A model generated the notes under the pieces. The model saw nothing but the letters and a program-made list of their open reading frames with translations, was not told where the DNA came from and did not search any database. The position numbers and the translations under genes are program-made. DNA of 64,000 bases from Sphaerisporangium album (GTDB lineage: Bacteria; Actinomycetota; Actinomycetes; Streptosporangiales; Streptosporangiaceae). The DNA lies in contig NZ_QOIL01000008.1 in NCBI RefSeq assembly GCF_003323745.1, positions 124,001 through 188,000 of the forward strand, in the 5' to 3' direction. Of this stretch, positions 44,078 to 52,649 are shown in pieces (within the stretch, counting starts at the first letter, position 1; each line of letters starts with the position of its first letter).

Positions 44078-45430
44078 GTGGACCAGCGAGAGCGGGCGCG
44101 GCGGGGGGAGCTCGCGCGGAAGGCCGCGGGAGGGCTCGCCGCGAGCGGTGTCACGGGCGTCGCCGTGACCTGGGTGGACACCAGCGGCCTGACCCGCGTC
44201 AAGGCCGTGCCCCTCGCGCGGCTGGAGCACGCGGCCGCCTGGGGCATCGGCGCCTCCCCGGTGTTCGACGCCTTCCTGGTGGACGACTCGATCGTCTGCG
44301 GGCGCTTCGCCGGCGGCCCCGTCGGCGACCTGCGCCTGTACCCGGACCTGGACCGGCTGGCCGTGCTCATCCCGCTGCCCGGCTGGGCGTGGGCGCCCGC
44401 CGACCGGTACGACCAGCAGGGCGTCCCCCATCCGCTGGACGGCCGCCACCTCGCCCGCCGCGAGACCGAACGCCTGGCGGCGGACGGGTTCACCGTCAAG
44501 GCGGCGTTCGAGGTCGAGTGGGCGGCCTCCGTCGGGGACGGCGACGACTTCGTCCCCGCCTGCACCGGCCCCGCGTACGGCATGACGCGGCTCACCGAGC
44601 GCGCCGCCTACCTGCGCGACATCGTCGAGGCGCTCGGGGCGGCCGGGGTGGCGGTCGAGCAGATCCACCCCGAGTACGCGGCCGGGCAGTACGAGGTCTC
44701 GGCCGCGGCCGAGGAGCCGGTCGGGGCCGCCGACACCGCCGTGCTGGTCCGCGAGACGATCCGCGCCGTCAGCCTGAACCACGGCCTGCGCGCGAGCTTC
44801 TCGCCGAAGGTGCTGGCCGGCGGGGTCGGCAACGGCGGGCACGTCCACCTCAGCCTCTGGCGCGACGGCGTGAACCTGATGGCGGGCGGCGACCGCCGCC
44901 ACGGGCTGACCGCCGAGGGCGAGGGCTTCGCGGCGGGCATCCTGTCCCGCCTTCCCGCGCTGCTCGCCGTGGGCGCGCCGTCCGTGGCCAGCTACCTGCG
45001 GCTCGTCCCCTCCCACTGGGCCGGCGCGTACGCCTGCTGGGGGCTGGAGAACCGCGAGGCCGCGCTGCGGTTCGTCACCGGGTCGGCCGGCGAGCGCTCG
45101 CGGGCGGCGAACTTCGAGGTCAAGTGCTTCGACGCGGCGGCCAACCCGTACCTCGCCCTGGCCGGGCTGCTCGCCGCCGGCCGCGCGGGCATCGCCGGGG
45201 ACACGCTGCCCGACCCGGTCGAGGCCGACCCCGTCACCGTGGAGGGCGTCACGCCCCTGCCGTCCTCCCTCGACGCGGCGGTGAAGGCGTTCGAGTCCGA
45301 CCCGGTCCTGAAGGACGCCCTCGGTGAGCCTCTCATCGACACCGTCGCCGCCGTCCGCCGCGGCGAGATCGCCCTCTTCGCGGACGCCACCCCCGAAGAG
45401 ACGGCCGCGCGCCTGCGCTGGAAGCACTGA
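44078..45430 (+). CDS. glutamine-synthetase-family protein (glutamylpolyamine-synthetase-like)
   Basis: A 450-residue GS-fold ligase. Seen: the N-terminal beta-grasp (GVTGVAVTWVDTSGLTRVKA), KAAFEVEWAA and EQIHPEYAAGQYEVS for the metal-binding glutamates, GNGGHVHLSLWRDG with the HxH-type ATP/metal region, and ENREAALRFV in place of the canonical ENR block. The sequence is closer to the GlnA3/GlnA4-like enzymes that ligate glutamate to polyamines or ethanolamine than to housekeeping GlnA, and the Tyr-adenylylation region is not evident. GTG 44078 has GGAGAAG upstream. The physiological amine substrate is not identifiable. Confidence 0.88.
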   Translation: MDQRERARRGELARKAAGGLAASGVTGVAVTWVDTSGLTRVKAVPLARLEHAAAWGIGASPVFDAFLVDDSIVCGRFAGGPVGDLRLYPDLDRLAVLIPLPGWAWAPADRYDQQGVPHPLDGRHLARRETERLAADGFTVKAAFEVEWAASVGDGDDFVPACTGPAYGMTRLTERAAYLRDIVEALGAAGVAVEQIHPEYAAGQYEVSAAAEEPVGAADTAVLVRETIRAVSLNHGLRASFSPKVLAGGVGNGGHVHLSLWRDGVNLMAGGDRRHGLTAEGEGFAAGILSRLPALLAVGAPSVASYLRLVPSHWAGAYACWGLENREAALRFVTGSAGERSRAANFEVKCFDAAANPYLALAGLLAAGRAGIAGDTLPDPVEADPVTVEGVTPLPSSLDAAVKAFESDPVLKDALGEPLIDTVAAVRRGEIALFADATPEETAARLRWKH

Positions 45431-45808
45431 CCTCCCCCTGCTGACCGGCCTTCCGCGGGGACGGACCCGAGCCGGGGAGCGGCCCGTTCTCGGTGACCTG
45501 CGATGCGGTGCTCGTCCACCGCACCAACCTGGACCCCGGGTTCTACGCCCACGGCTGGGTGTTCGACCCGTGCACGCTGCGCCAGGCGCAGTACGAGACC
45601 TGGGGGGTGGGCGACCCCGGACCGTGCGCGAACCCCGCCGACGCCCTCGCCCCGCCCGGCGCCGCAATCTCGTGGCGTTGATCTCGCGGACCTTCGCGCG
45701 GGTCAGGAGGCTCGCCGTTTCCGAGGCGGGCGGATCCCCGGTTCCGCCGCCTCGCCGGCGCGAGCCGTGGGGACGTGACGGCCCGCACCGCGGGTGGTGG
45801 TGAACGCT
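45431..45808. other. intergenic region between convergent genes
   Basis: A 378-bp gap between the glutamine-synthetase-like gene and the leftward carboxylase-associated 57-aa gene. It holds only the doubtful 62-residue frame at 45493-45681; no hairpin terminator stands out. Confidence 0.4.
45493..45681 (+). CDS. small hypothetical protein (doubtful)
   Basis: A 62-residue frame (begins VTCDAVLVHRTNLDPGFYAH) 62 bp after the glutamine-synthetase-like gene. Third positions are strongly G/C and the composition, with two Cys and several aromatic residues, looks protein-like. GGGGAG lies about 12 bases before GTG 45493. No family recognised; it could be a remnant of a larger gene. Confidence 0.35.
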   Translation: MTCDAVLVHRTNLDPGFYAHGWVFDPCTLRQAQYETWGVGDPGPCANPADALAPPGAAISWR

Positions 45809-45982
45809 CTAGCGCTTGGCCGGGGCTCCGGAGCCCTTCTGGCGGCCGTCGCGCGTGCCGACGACGCCGGCGATCAGCCGCGCGGTCATGTCGCGCGGCA
45901 TCCCGCCGATCGCCTCTCGCAGGGACTCCATGGTCTCGTCGAGCTCACCGTCGTGGGCACGGGTCGACTTCTTGCGGTCCAT
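45809..45982 (-). CDS. 57-residue conserved-looking small protein at the end of the acc gene group
   Basis: A short gene beginning MDRKKSTRAHDGELDETMES and ending KGSGAPAKR, highly charged, with a predicted amphipathic helix (DETMESLREAIGG) and a second (MTARLIAGVVG). AGAAGGTGA stands about seven bases before ATG 45982, and codon use matches neighbours. It lies 112 bp after accC on the same strand, the gap containing an imperfect hairpin (46006-46045). Position suggests a carboxylase-associated or lipid-cluster protein, as actinobacterial carboxylases often have a small epsilon subunit, but the sequence does not resemble the epsilon subunits I know. Confidence 0.6.
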   Translation of the reverse strand: MDRKKSTRAHDGELDETMESLREAIGGMPRDMTARLIAGVVGTRDGRQKGSGAPAKR

Positions 45983-46005
45983 CTGGAATCACCTTCTGCC
46001 ATTGC

Positions 46006-46045
46006 GGGAACCTCCTGCCGCTCGAACCGCTCCGGAGGAGTTCCC
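46006..46045 (-). terminator. imperfect hairpin between accC and the 57-aa gene
   Basis: GGGAACCTCCT (46006-46016) and AGGAGTTCCC (46036-46045) are inverted arms with one bulged base and a 19-base loop. It lies 49 bp after the accC stop on the minus strand and could terminate or attenuate transcription before the small downstream gene. Confidence 0.45.
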
Positions 46046-46094
46046 GACGCCATCCCGTAGCCACAGGCCCGTGCTGCACGGGGGTCACCTCAGG

Positions 46095-47459
46095 CTATGG
46101 CGGCGTGCCGTTGGTGCTCAAGTACTGGTCGAGGAACTGGGTGGTGACGTTTCCGGCCCGGAAGTCGGGGTGTTCGAGGACCCGGCGGTGCAACTCGATC
46201 GTGGTGTGCACCCCCCGGCCTTCGATGTGGAACTCGTCGAGGGCCCGTGCCATCCGGTCGAGCGCGGCGTCGCGGTCGGGACCCCACACGATGAGCTTGG
46301 CGATCAAGGAGTCGTAGTACGGCGGCACCCGGCTGCCGGCCAGGCAGTGGGTGTCCAGGCGCACCCACGGCCCGCCCGGGGTGTCGAAGCGGTCCAGCTT
46401 CCCGGGGGTCGGCGCGAACCCGGCGCCGGCGTTCTCGGCGTTGACCCGGCACTCGATCGCGTGCCCGCGCAGCTCGATCGCGTCCTGGCTCAGGGACATC
46501 GGCTCGCCCGCCGCGACGCGCAGCTGCTCGCGGACCAGGTCCACGCCGGTCACCATCTCGGTGACCGGGTGCTCCACCTGGATGCGGGCGTTCATCTCCA
46601 TGAACCAGAAGCGGCCGTCGCCGTCGAGCAGGAACTCCATCGTCCCCGCGCCCCGGTAGCCCACGAAGCGGGCGCCGTCGACGGCGGCCTGGCCGATGCG
46701 CCGCCGCAGGTCGGCGTCGACGACGGGGGAGGGCGACTCCTCGATCAGCTTCTGCTTGCGCCGCTGCACCGAGCAGTCGCGCTCGCCGAGGTGCACGACG
46801 CCGCCGTAGTTGTCCGCCATCACCTGCACCTCGATGTGACGGGCACCGGTGAGGTACTTCTCCAGGTACACGGCCGCGTCCTTGAAGAGCGCCTGGGCGT
46901 TGGCGCGGGTCGCGCGCACGGCCTCGGGCAGGTCCTCACGGCGCTGCACGACGGTGATGCCCCGGCCGCCGCCGCCGGCGGAGGCCTTGAGCACCACGGG
47001 GTAGCCGATCTCGTCGGCCAGGGAGAGGGCCTCCTCGGCCGAGACGATCGGGCTGACCGTCCCGGGCAGCAGCGGCAGCCCCGCGTCCTGCATCAGCTTG
47101 CGCGCCGTCGACTTGTCGCCGAGGTGCTCCATGACCTCCGGCGGGGGGCCGACGAAGGTGATGCCGTTGTCGGCGCAGATCTCCGCGAAGTACGGGTCCT
47201 CCGAGAGGAACCCGTACCCGGGGTGGATCGCGTCGGCGCCGGTCTTGAGGGCGGCGCCGATGATGTTGGGCACGTTGAGGTAGCTGAGACGGGACGCGGG
47301 CGGGCCGATGCACACGGACTCGTCGGCCAGGCGCACGGGCAGGGAGTCGGCGTCCGCGGTCGAGTAGACGGCGACCGTGCGGATGCCCAGCTCCTTGCAG
47401 GCGCGGAGCACACGTAACGCGATCTCGCCGCGGTTGGCGACGAGCACCTTCCGGAACAT
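46095..47459 (-). CDS. accC: acetyl-CoA carboxylase, biotin carboxylase subunit
   Basis: A 454-residue biotin carboxylase that carboxylates biotin on BCCP using ATP and bicarbonate. It begins MFRKVLVANRGEIALRVLRA. The ATP-grasp glycine-rich loop LKASAGGGGRGITVV (about 158-172) and the catalytic EMNARIQVEHPVTEMVTG (about 286-303) are intact, and the length is that of the free-standing E. coli-type subunit, not of the long AccA3-type alpha chains usual in actinobacterial primary metabolism. GGGGGAG precedes ATG 47459. It lies 10 bp after accB. With accB and the AccD-AccA fusion it should form a complete carboxylase supplying malonyl-CoA to the adjacent synthase. Confidence 0.95.
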   Translation of the reverse strand: MFRKVLVANRGEIALRVLRACKELGIRTVAVYSTADADSLPVRLADESVCIGPPASRLSYLNVPNIIGAALKTGADAIHPGYGFLSEDPYFAEICADNGITFVGPPPEVMEHLGDKSTARKLMQDAGLPLLPGTVSPIVSAEEALSLADEIGYPVVLKASAGGGGRGITVVQRREDLPEAVRATRANAQALFKDAAVYLEKYLTGARHIEVQVMADNYGGVVHLGERDCSVQRRKQKLIEESPSPVVDADLRRRIGQAAVDGARFVGYRGAGTMEFLLDGDGRFWFMEMNARIQVEHPVTEMVTGVDLVREQLRVAAGEPMSLSQDAIELRGHAIECRVNAENAGAGFAPTPGKLDRFDTPGGPWVRLDTHCLAGSRVPPYYDSLIAKLIVWGPDRDAALDRMARALDEFHIEGRGVHTTIELHRRVLEHPDFRAGNVTTQFLDQYLSTNGTPP

Positions 47460-47469
47460 CTGCTCCCCC

Positions 47470-48015
47470 CTACTCGGAACCGTCGGCGGGTTCGATCACG
47501 ATGAGCGTCTGGCCGAACTCGACGAACTCGCCGTCGCTCACCTCGACCGACACGACGGTGCCCGCGCGGTCGGCGGTCACCGCGTTCATCAGCTTCATCG
47601 CCTCGACGATGGCCACCTGCCTGCCCGGCTGCACGACGTCGCCGACGTTGACGAACGGCTCCGCGCCGGGGGAGGGGGCGCTGTAGAAGGTGCCGACGAG
47701 CGGCGCGGCGATGCGGTGCCGGTCGGCGGCCGGTTCGGCGGCCGGTTCCGGGCCCGATCCCGTGGCCGGGGCCTGGTACTGCTGCGGCGCCGCGGCCTGC
47801 GCGTGGGCGGGCGCCTCCGTGACCGCGCCGCTGGACTCCCATTCGACCTCGATGACCGCCGTGCCCGCCCTCAGGCTCACCCGGCGGATCGGCCGGCCCA
47901 CGTCCGAGATGAGCTGGCGCACCTCATGCCGCAGGTCGGCCAGCGTCACGTCCGCGTTCGATCCGTCCCCGTTCGATTGCTCGTGCACGTCGACTGTCTC
48001 CTCGCTCATCCTCAC
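47470..48015 (-). CDS. accB: acetyl-CoA carboxylase biotin carboxyl carrier protein
   Basis: A 181-residue BCCP. The N-terminal helical part (about 20-60, VTLADLRHEVRQLISDVGRP) interacts with the biotin carboxylase, an Ala/Pro/Gln-rich flexible linker follows, and the C-terminal biotinyl domain carries the acceptor lysine in VEAMKLMN (Lys141). I use GTG 48015, which overlaps the AccDA stop as GTGA; ATG 48009 (MSEETVDV) is an equally possible start two codons later. It should shuttle carboxybiotin between AccC and AccDA. Confidence 0.93.
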   Translation of the reverse strand: MRMSEETVDVHEQSNGDGSNADVTLADLRHEVRQLISDVGRPIRRVSLRAGTAVIEVEWESSGAVTEAPAHAQAAAPQQYQAPATGSGPEPAAEPAADRHRIAAPLVGTFYSAPSPGAEPFVNVGDVVQPGRQVAIVEAMKLMNAVTADRAGTVVSVEVSDGEFVEFGQTLIVIEPADGSE

Positions 48016-49718
48016 CACCGGCCGATGGAGAGCTGACGATCCGGATCACCGAAGCGAGTATGGCGCTTGTACCGATCGTTGACGAGAGAGTCGGCCGTCA
48101 ACGGTGATAGTTCGGCTAGTCCGGCCAGAAGTGCCTCGCGGACGGCCGCTCCCATGGCCGCCCAGTCGCTGTGCGCGCCCTGCGAGGGCTCGGGGATCAC
48201 GCCGTCGACCACACCGAGTTCCAGCAGGTCGCGCGGGGTGATCCGCAGTTCGGTGGCCGCCCGGTCGGCCTGCCCGGCGTTGCCGAACAGGATCGTCGCG
48301 CAGCCCTCGGGGCTGATCACCGAGAAGTAGGCGTTCTGGAGGATCAGCAGCCGGTTGGCGGTGGCCAGCGCGAGCGCGCCGCCGCTGCCGCCCTCTCCGG
48401 TCACGACCGACAGCACCGGTACCCGCAGCCGGGACATGCGCAGGATGCATTCGGCGATGGCCGTGCCCTGGCCGCGCTCCTCGGCCTCGACGCCGGGGTA
48501 CGCGCCGGGGGTGTCCACGAAGGTGACGAGCGGCATGCCGAACCGCTCGGCGTGGTCCATCAGGCGGCGGGCCTTGTGGTAGCCCGACGGCTGCGGCATG
48601 CCGAAGTTGCGGCGGATCAGCTCGGGGGTCTCGTGCCCCTTCTGGTGCCCGATCACCACCACCGGACGCCCGGCCAGCAGCCCGATCCCGCCGACGATCG
48701 CCCGGTCGTCCGCGGAGGAGCGGTCGCCGTGCAGCTCGAAGAACTCGTCGAAGATCTGCCCGCAGTAGTCCAGCGTGGTGGGACGGTCGATGTTGCGGGC
48801 GGTGCGGACCACCTCGGTGGCGGGCACGTGGTCGAGCGTGATGGGGTCGGTGAGGTACGGCGCCGCGTCCGAGCGGGCGGGCGGTGCCTGCGTCGTCCCC
48901 GCGTGCAGGCGCAGCAGCCGGCCGAGCGTGGGACGCAGCCGGTCGCGCGGCACCACCTCGTCGACCATGCCGCACGCCTGGAGGGACTCGGCGCGCTGGA
49001 AGTTCTTCGGCAGATCCTGGCGGATGGTCTGCTTGATGACGCCCGGCCCGGCGAACCCGATGCGGGCCGACGGCTCGGCGAGCACGATGTCGCCGAGGAC
49101 GGCGAACGAGGCCGTCGCGCCGCCGTAGGTCGGGTCGGTGAGCAGGTTGACGCACAGCAGCCCGGCCTCGCGCAGGCGCCCGAGCTCCTGGCTGGTCTTG
49201 GCGAGCTGCATCAGCGAGATCGCGCCCTCCTGCATGCGGGCGCCGCCCGAGGCGGTGACCAGCAGGAGCGGCAGCCGCTCGGCGAGGGCGTGCCGGGCGG
49301 CGCGGGCGATCAGCTCACCCGTGACGCCGCCGACGCTGCCGCCCATGAACTCGAACGCCATGACCGCCACGACGAGGGGCAGGTCCTCGATCGTGCCGGT
49401 CCCCCAGACGACCGACTCCTGCGCGCCGGTCCGCTTCTGGGCCTCCGCGATGCGCTGGGGGTACGGCTTGGAGTCGGTGAAGCCGAGGACGTCCACCGGC
49501 CCGAGGTCCGCGTCGTAGCGGCGGAACGAGCCCGGGTCGAGCAGCATCGCGAGCCGGTCGTCCACGGTGAGCCGCAGGGGGTGGGTGCACTCCGGGCACA
49601 CCCAGTCCTGGCGCTTCAACCGGCGTAAATAGAGCAGAGATGTACAGGCAGGGCATTTGGTCCACTGGTTCTCGTCGCCGGACCGATCGGCCTCTGGCCG
49701 GCTCAGCACCGAAGTCAT
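48012..49718 (-). CDS. acetyl-CoA carboxylase carboxyltransferase, AccD-AccA single-chain fusion
   Basis: A 568-residue fusion of the beta and alpha carboxyltransferase subunits. The AccD part opens with a four-Cys zinc ribbon (CPAC at 22-25, CPEC at 41-44) and continues through FMGGSVGGVTGELIARA and ASGGARMQEG. The AccA part begins around residue 290 and contains IVGGIGLLAGRPVVVIGHQK and VDTPGAYPGVEAEERGQGTA, with GEGGSGGALAL. It transfers the carboxyl group from carboxybiotin to acetyl-CoA. ATG 49718 has GGGAG upstream. Such E. coli-type carboxylases with the CT halves in one chain are unusual beside the normal actinobacterial acyl-CoA carboxylases and suggest a dedicated malonyl-CoA source. 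The gene starts 40 bp after the DUF4188 gene. Confidence 0.94.
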   Translation of the reverse strand: MTSVLSRPEADRSGDENQWTKCPACTSLLYLRRLKRQDWVCPECTHPLRLTVDDRLAMLLDPGSFRRYDADLGPVDVLGFTDSKPYPQRIAEAQKRTGAQESVVWGTGTIEDLPLVVAVMAFEFMGGSVGGVTGELIARAARHALAERLPLLLVTASGGARMQEGAISLMQLAKTSQELGRLREAGLLCVNLLTDPTYGGATASFAVLGDIVLAEPSARIGFAGPGVIKQTIRQDLPKNFQRAESLQACGMVDEVVPRDRLRPTLGRLLRLHAGTTQAPPARSDAAPYLTDPITLDHVPATEVVRTARNIDRPTTLDYCGQIFDEFFELHGDRSSADDRAIVGGIGLLAGRPVVVIGHQKGHETPELIRRNFGMPQPSGYHKARRLMDHAERFGMPLVTFVDTPGAYPGVEAEERGQGTAIAECILRMSRLRVPVLSVVTGEGGSGGALALATANRLLILQNAYFSVISPEGCATILFGNAGQADRAATELRITPRDLLELGVVDGVIPEPSQGAHSDWAAMGAAVREALLAGLAELSPLTADSLVNDRYKRHTRFGDPDRQLSIGRW

Positions 49719-49758
49719 TTTGGCTCCCAGGTTCGTAGGTGTCCGAAGAATCCTCGGG

Positions 49759-50295
49759 TCAGGTGTGCGCCCTGATCCGCCGACCACGCGGTTTGGGGGC
49801 CAGCCCCGCCACCGCGGCCAAGCCGATCGGCGGAGTGTCCCGGTAGAAGCTGGACGCCCCGCCCGGGGGCACCCGGTAGATCTCGTGCCACAGTCCGACG
49901 CCCTGGCCGGAACGGGCCATCTGCTCGAACATCCGCCACGCCTCGCGGTGCTCGTGTCCCGGATCGGTGGCGAAGGCCCGCAGCCGGTCCTCGCCGTCCC
50001 AGTACTGCAGGACCATCACCTCGCGCGGGGACGGCCCGAACAGGATGCGGTGCCCCCGGTAGCCGGACTCGTGGTCGTCGTGCAGGCCGGCGAGCAGGCG
50101 CAGCATCGCCCGGACCACGCGCAGGCCCGCGCCGATCGAGCGCCACCGGTTGAGCCGGAGGCCGATCAGGAAGAGCGTGACGTCGCCGTCGGTGTCGGCG
50201 GCGTGGCGCCCGCTCACGGCGCCCTTCTCGGGCCGGGTCCCCGGAGGGCCGGCGACGGTCAGCCGGTACATGTTGACCGCTTGGGGATCTGCCAT
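49759..50295 (-). CDS. DUF4188 family protein
   Basis: A 178-residue protein matching the DUF4188 pattern: GDVTLFLIGLRLNRWRSIGA, then ESGYRGHRILFGPSPREVMV followed by LQYWDG, then DPGHEHREAWRMFEQMARSG and GLWHEIYRV. The family adopts a ferredoxin-like alpha+beta barrel, and members are sometimes annotated as monooxygenase- or haem-protein-like, but no activity is established. It lies between the exporter of the lipid-synthase operon and accDA, all on one strand, so it may act on the cluster product. ATG 50295 follows a hairpin that closes the upstream operon. Confidence 0.75.
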   Translation of the reverse strand: MADPQAVNMYRLTVAGPPGTRPEKGAVSGRHAADTDGDVTLFLIGLRLNRWRSIGAGLRVVRAMLRLLAGLHDDHESGYRGHRILFGPSPREVMVLQYWDGEDRLRAFATDPGHEHREAWRMFEQMARSGQGVGLWHEIYRVPPGGASSFYRDTPPIGLAAVAGLAPKPRGRRIRAHT

Positions 50296-50332
50296 GGCGG
50301 AGTGTTACCCCTCTCTCTCGTGCCGGGCGGGT

Positions 50333-50384
50333 CCGGTGGCGCCGGATCCGGAGTCACTCAGTGACGTCCGATCGGCGCCACCGG
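50333..50384 (-). terminator. nested hairpin after the MFS gene
   Basis: CCGGTGGCGCCG (50333-50344) and CGGCGCCACCGG (50373-50384) form a perfect 12-bp stem. Inside the loop a second dyad GTCACT/AGTGAC (50353-50365) is present. On the minus strand it begins 13 bp after the MFS stop, so it probably terminates, or partly terminates, the synthase operon before the DUF4188-acc group. Confidence 0.75.
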
Positions 50385-50397
50385 GGCCGGGCCACGG

Positions 50398-51870
50398 TCA
50401 GACCGTGACCTGGCTGTGGTCGTCGGCACCGCTGTACGCCGGGACGTCCGCGGTGTCGTGCCCGGTGACGGCGGCCTCGGGCTTGGCGGCGCGCCGCATG
50501 CGCGGGATGAAGGCCCCGGCCAGGGCGCCCGCCGCGACCACGGCCGCGCCGACGTACAGGGCCGGCACCAGGCCGTCGAAGAAGGCCGTCGGCCCCGCCG
50601 GGGACGGGCCCACGACGCCGCCGGAGTCCTGGAACACCGTGGCCAGCACCGCGACGCCGAGCGCGCCGCCGATCTCGCGGATCGTGCTGTTGGCGCCGGA
50701 CGCCTTGCCGTGTTCCTCGGGCTTCACGGAGGCCAGCACCACCGCCGAGTTCGGCGCGAAGGTGAGCCCCATGCCGATGCCCGCGACCACCATGGCCGGG
50801 ATCAGCGACGTGTAGGCGAGGTCGACGTCGGCCAGCGTGCCGATCCAGAACAGGGCGATGGCCTGGAGGCCGAGCCCGGCGGCCATGAGCGGGCCGCCGC
50901 CGATCCGGCTGGTGAAGATGCCCGCCACCGGGGCCAGGAACATCGGCATCAGCGTCCAGGGCAGGGTGCGCACGCCCGCCTCCATGGGCGAGTAGCCGAG
51001 CGGCCCCTGGAGGTACTGGACGAGCAGGAAGATCGAGCCGAACACCCCGAAGTACATCGCCAGCGACACCAGGTTGCTGAGGACGAACGGACGGGTGCGG
51101 TAGAAGGTCAGCGGCAGCAGGGGATCGGCGGTGCGCCGCTCCCACAGGACGAACAGGACCAGCAGCGCGGCGGCGGCGCCGAACGCGCCCAGGATGACCG
51201 AGTCGGTCCAGCCGCGGCCGTGCGCCTCGACGATCGCCCAGACCGCCGTGGTGATGGCGGCGCCGCCGAGCACCATGCCGGGCAGGTCCAGGCCGCGGCC
51301 GGTCCCCTTGCTCTCGCCGAGCACCCGGTAGACGAGGAGGACCGCCGCCAGGCCGATCGGCACGTTGACCCAGAAGATCCACTGCCAGCTCAGGCCCTCG
51401 GTGACCGCGCCGCCGACCAGCGGGCCGACCGCGACGGCGGTGCCGGAGACGGCGCCCCAGAGGCCGACGGCCAGGTTCCTGCGCTTCTCGGGGACTCCGG
51501 CGGCGAGCAGGGTGAGGGAGAGCGGGAAGACCGCGGCCGCGCCGATGCCCTGGAGCACGCGTGCGGTGATCAGCGCGGGGGTGGTCGTGGCGAGGGCGCA
51601 GGCCGCCGACGCGGCGACGAACACCAGGATGCCGATCACGAACAGCCTGCGCCGGCCCAGCCGGTCGCCGAGGGCCGCCGCGGTGAGCTGGAGCCCCGCG
51701 AAGGCGAGCACGTAGGCGTTGACGACCCACTGCAGCTCGTCGAGGCCGGCCCCGAGATCGCGGCCGATCTCGGGCAGGGCGTTGGTGACGACCAGGTTGT
51801 TGAGCGCCACCAGGAACATAGGTACCGAACTGGCCACAACTGTGGCGGCGAGCCCACGACGTGGGTTCAC
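50398..51870 (-). CDS. MFS exporter, DHA2 (14-helix) drug-resistance type
   Basis: A 490-residue EmrB/QacA-type transporter with about 14 hydrophobic helices. Seen: MFLVALNNLVVTNALPEI in helix 1, ALGDRLGRRRLFVIG (motif A), ARVLQGIGAAAVFPLSL (motif B) and AVGPLVGGAVTEGLSWQWIF (motif C and following). It should export the cluster's lipid product or give self-resistance. GTG 51870 (VNPRRGLAAT) overlaps the phosphopantetheinyl-transferase stop as GTGA and has GGAAGGGG upstream. It is the last gene before the hairpin at 50333-50384. Confidence 0.92.
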   Translation of the reverse strand: MNPRRGLAATVVASSVPMFLVALNNLVVTNALPEIGRDLGAGLDELQWVVNAYVLAFAGLQLTAAALGDRLGRRRLFVIGILVFVAASAACALATTTPALITARVLQGIGAAAVFPLSLTLLAAGVPEKRRNLAVGLWGAVSGTAVAVGPLVGGAVTEGLSWQWIFWVNVPIGLAAVLLVYRVLGESKGTGRGLDLPGMVLGGAAITTAVWAIVEAHGRGWTDSVILGAFGAAAALLVLFVLWERRTADPLLPLTFYRTRPFVLSNLVSLAMYFGVFGSIFLLVQYLQGPLGYSPMEAGVRTLPWTLMPMFLAPVAGIFTSRIGGGPLMAAGLGLQAIALFWIGTLADVDLAYTSLIPAMVVAGIGMGLTFAPNSAVVLASVKPEEHGKASGANSTIREIGGALGVAVLATVFQDSGGVVGPSPAGPTAFFDGLVPALYVGAAVVAAGALAGAFIPRMRRAAKPEAAVTGHDTADVPAYSGADDHSQVTV

Positions 51871-52649
51871 AGGGCTACCCCTTCCAAGGAGATGTGAGGC
51901 GAATCCATGAACTGCCGGACGACGATCGGATAAGGCGCCGGCCCCGGCCGGCGGACGGCGACGGCCAGGGAGTGGCCGGTGGGCAGGTGGTCGAGGCGGA
52001 ACCGCCAGGGACGGTCCTCGGCGTGGCGGACCCGCGCGTCGTGCAGGCTGACGGGCCCGTCCGGCAGGCCCTCGACGGTGAGGTGCTCGAAGCCGTAGCG
52101 CAGGCCGACGCCGAGCGCCTTGGTGTAGGCCTCCTTGACCGTCCAGGTGTCCACCAGCACCCGGGCCTGAGGCGGCCCGGGGCGCAGGACGGACAGCCGC
52201 GCCGCCTCCGGCTCCGACAGCGCCATCGCCAGGTGGTGCAGGACGTCCTGTCCCACCGGCCGCTGGACGTCCACGCCGCACGGCACCTCGGAGGTGACCA
52301 CGCAGGCGATCAGCCCCTCGCTGTGCGACAGGTTGAACCGCAGCCGCCACGGGTTCGGCGACAGCTCCGGCCGTCCGTGCCAGCGGGTGGCGAAGGACAG
52401 CACCGACGGGCGCACCCCGGCGTACCGGGCCAGCAGCAGCCGGGCCAGCAGCCGGGCGCCGAGGCCGCGCCTGCGGGCGCCGGGGCCGCGCAGCCGCGCG
52501 ACCCGATCCCGCTCGTCGTCGGAGAGCACCTCCTCCGGCGGCGCGGCGGCGGCCAGCGGCTCCACCTGGGACTCCGCCAGCAGCCACACGCCCGCCTCGG
52601 CGGTGGCGGCCGGCAGGACGTCCCGCGCGGGGGCGGCGAGACCGCTCAT
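51867..52649 (-). CDS. 4'-phosphopantetheinyl transferase, Sfp-type
   Basis: A 260-residue transferase that attaches the phosphopantetheine arm of CoA to acyl carrier proteins. Seen: FNLSHSEGLIACVV (about 105-118), the metal-binding CGVDVQRP (Asp127), and the signature WTVKEAYTKALGVGL (about 169-183; Lys172, Glu173, Lys177). Length and motifs fit the Sfp/Gsp class used for natural-product synthases. It very probably activates the ACP domains of the synthase encoded upstream. ATG 52649 overlaps the preceding stop (ATGA), and its stop overlaps the MFS start (GTGA). Confidence 0.93.
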   Translation of the reverse strand: MSGLAAPARDVLPAATAEAGVWLLAESQVEPLAAAAPPEEVLSDDERDRVARLRGPGARRRGLGARLLARLLLARYAGVRPSVLSFATRWHGRPELSPNPWRLRFNLSHSEGLIACVVTSEVPCGVDVQRPVGQDVLHHLAMALSEPEAARLSVLRPGPPQARVLVDTWTVKEAYTKALGVGLRYGFEHLTVEGLPDGPVSLHDARVRHAEDRPWRFRLDHLPTGHSLAVAVRRPGPAPYPIVVRQFMDSPHISLEGVAL

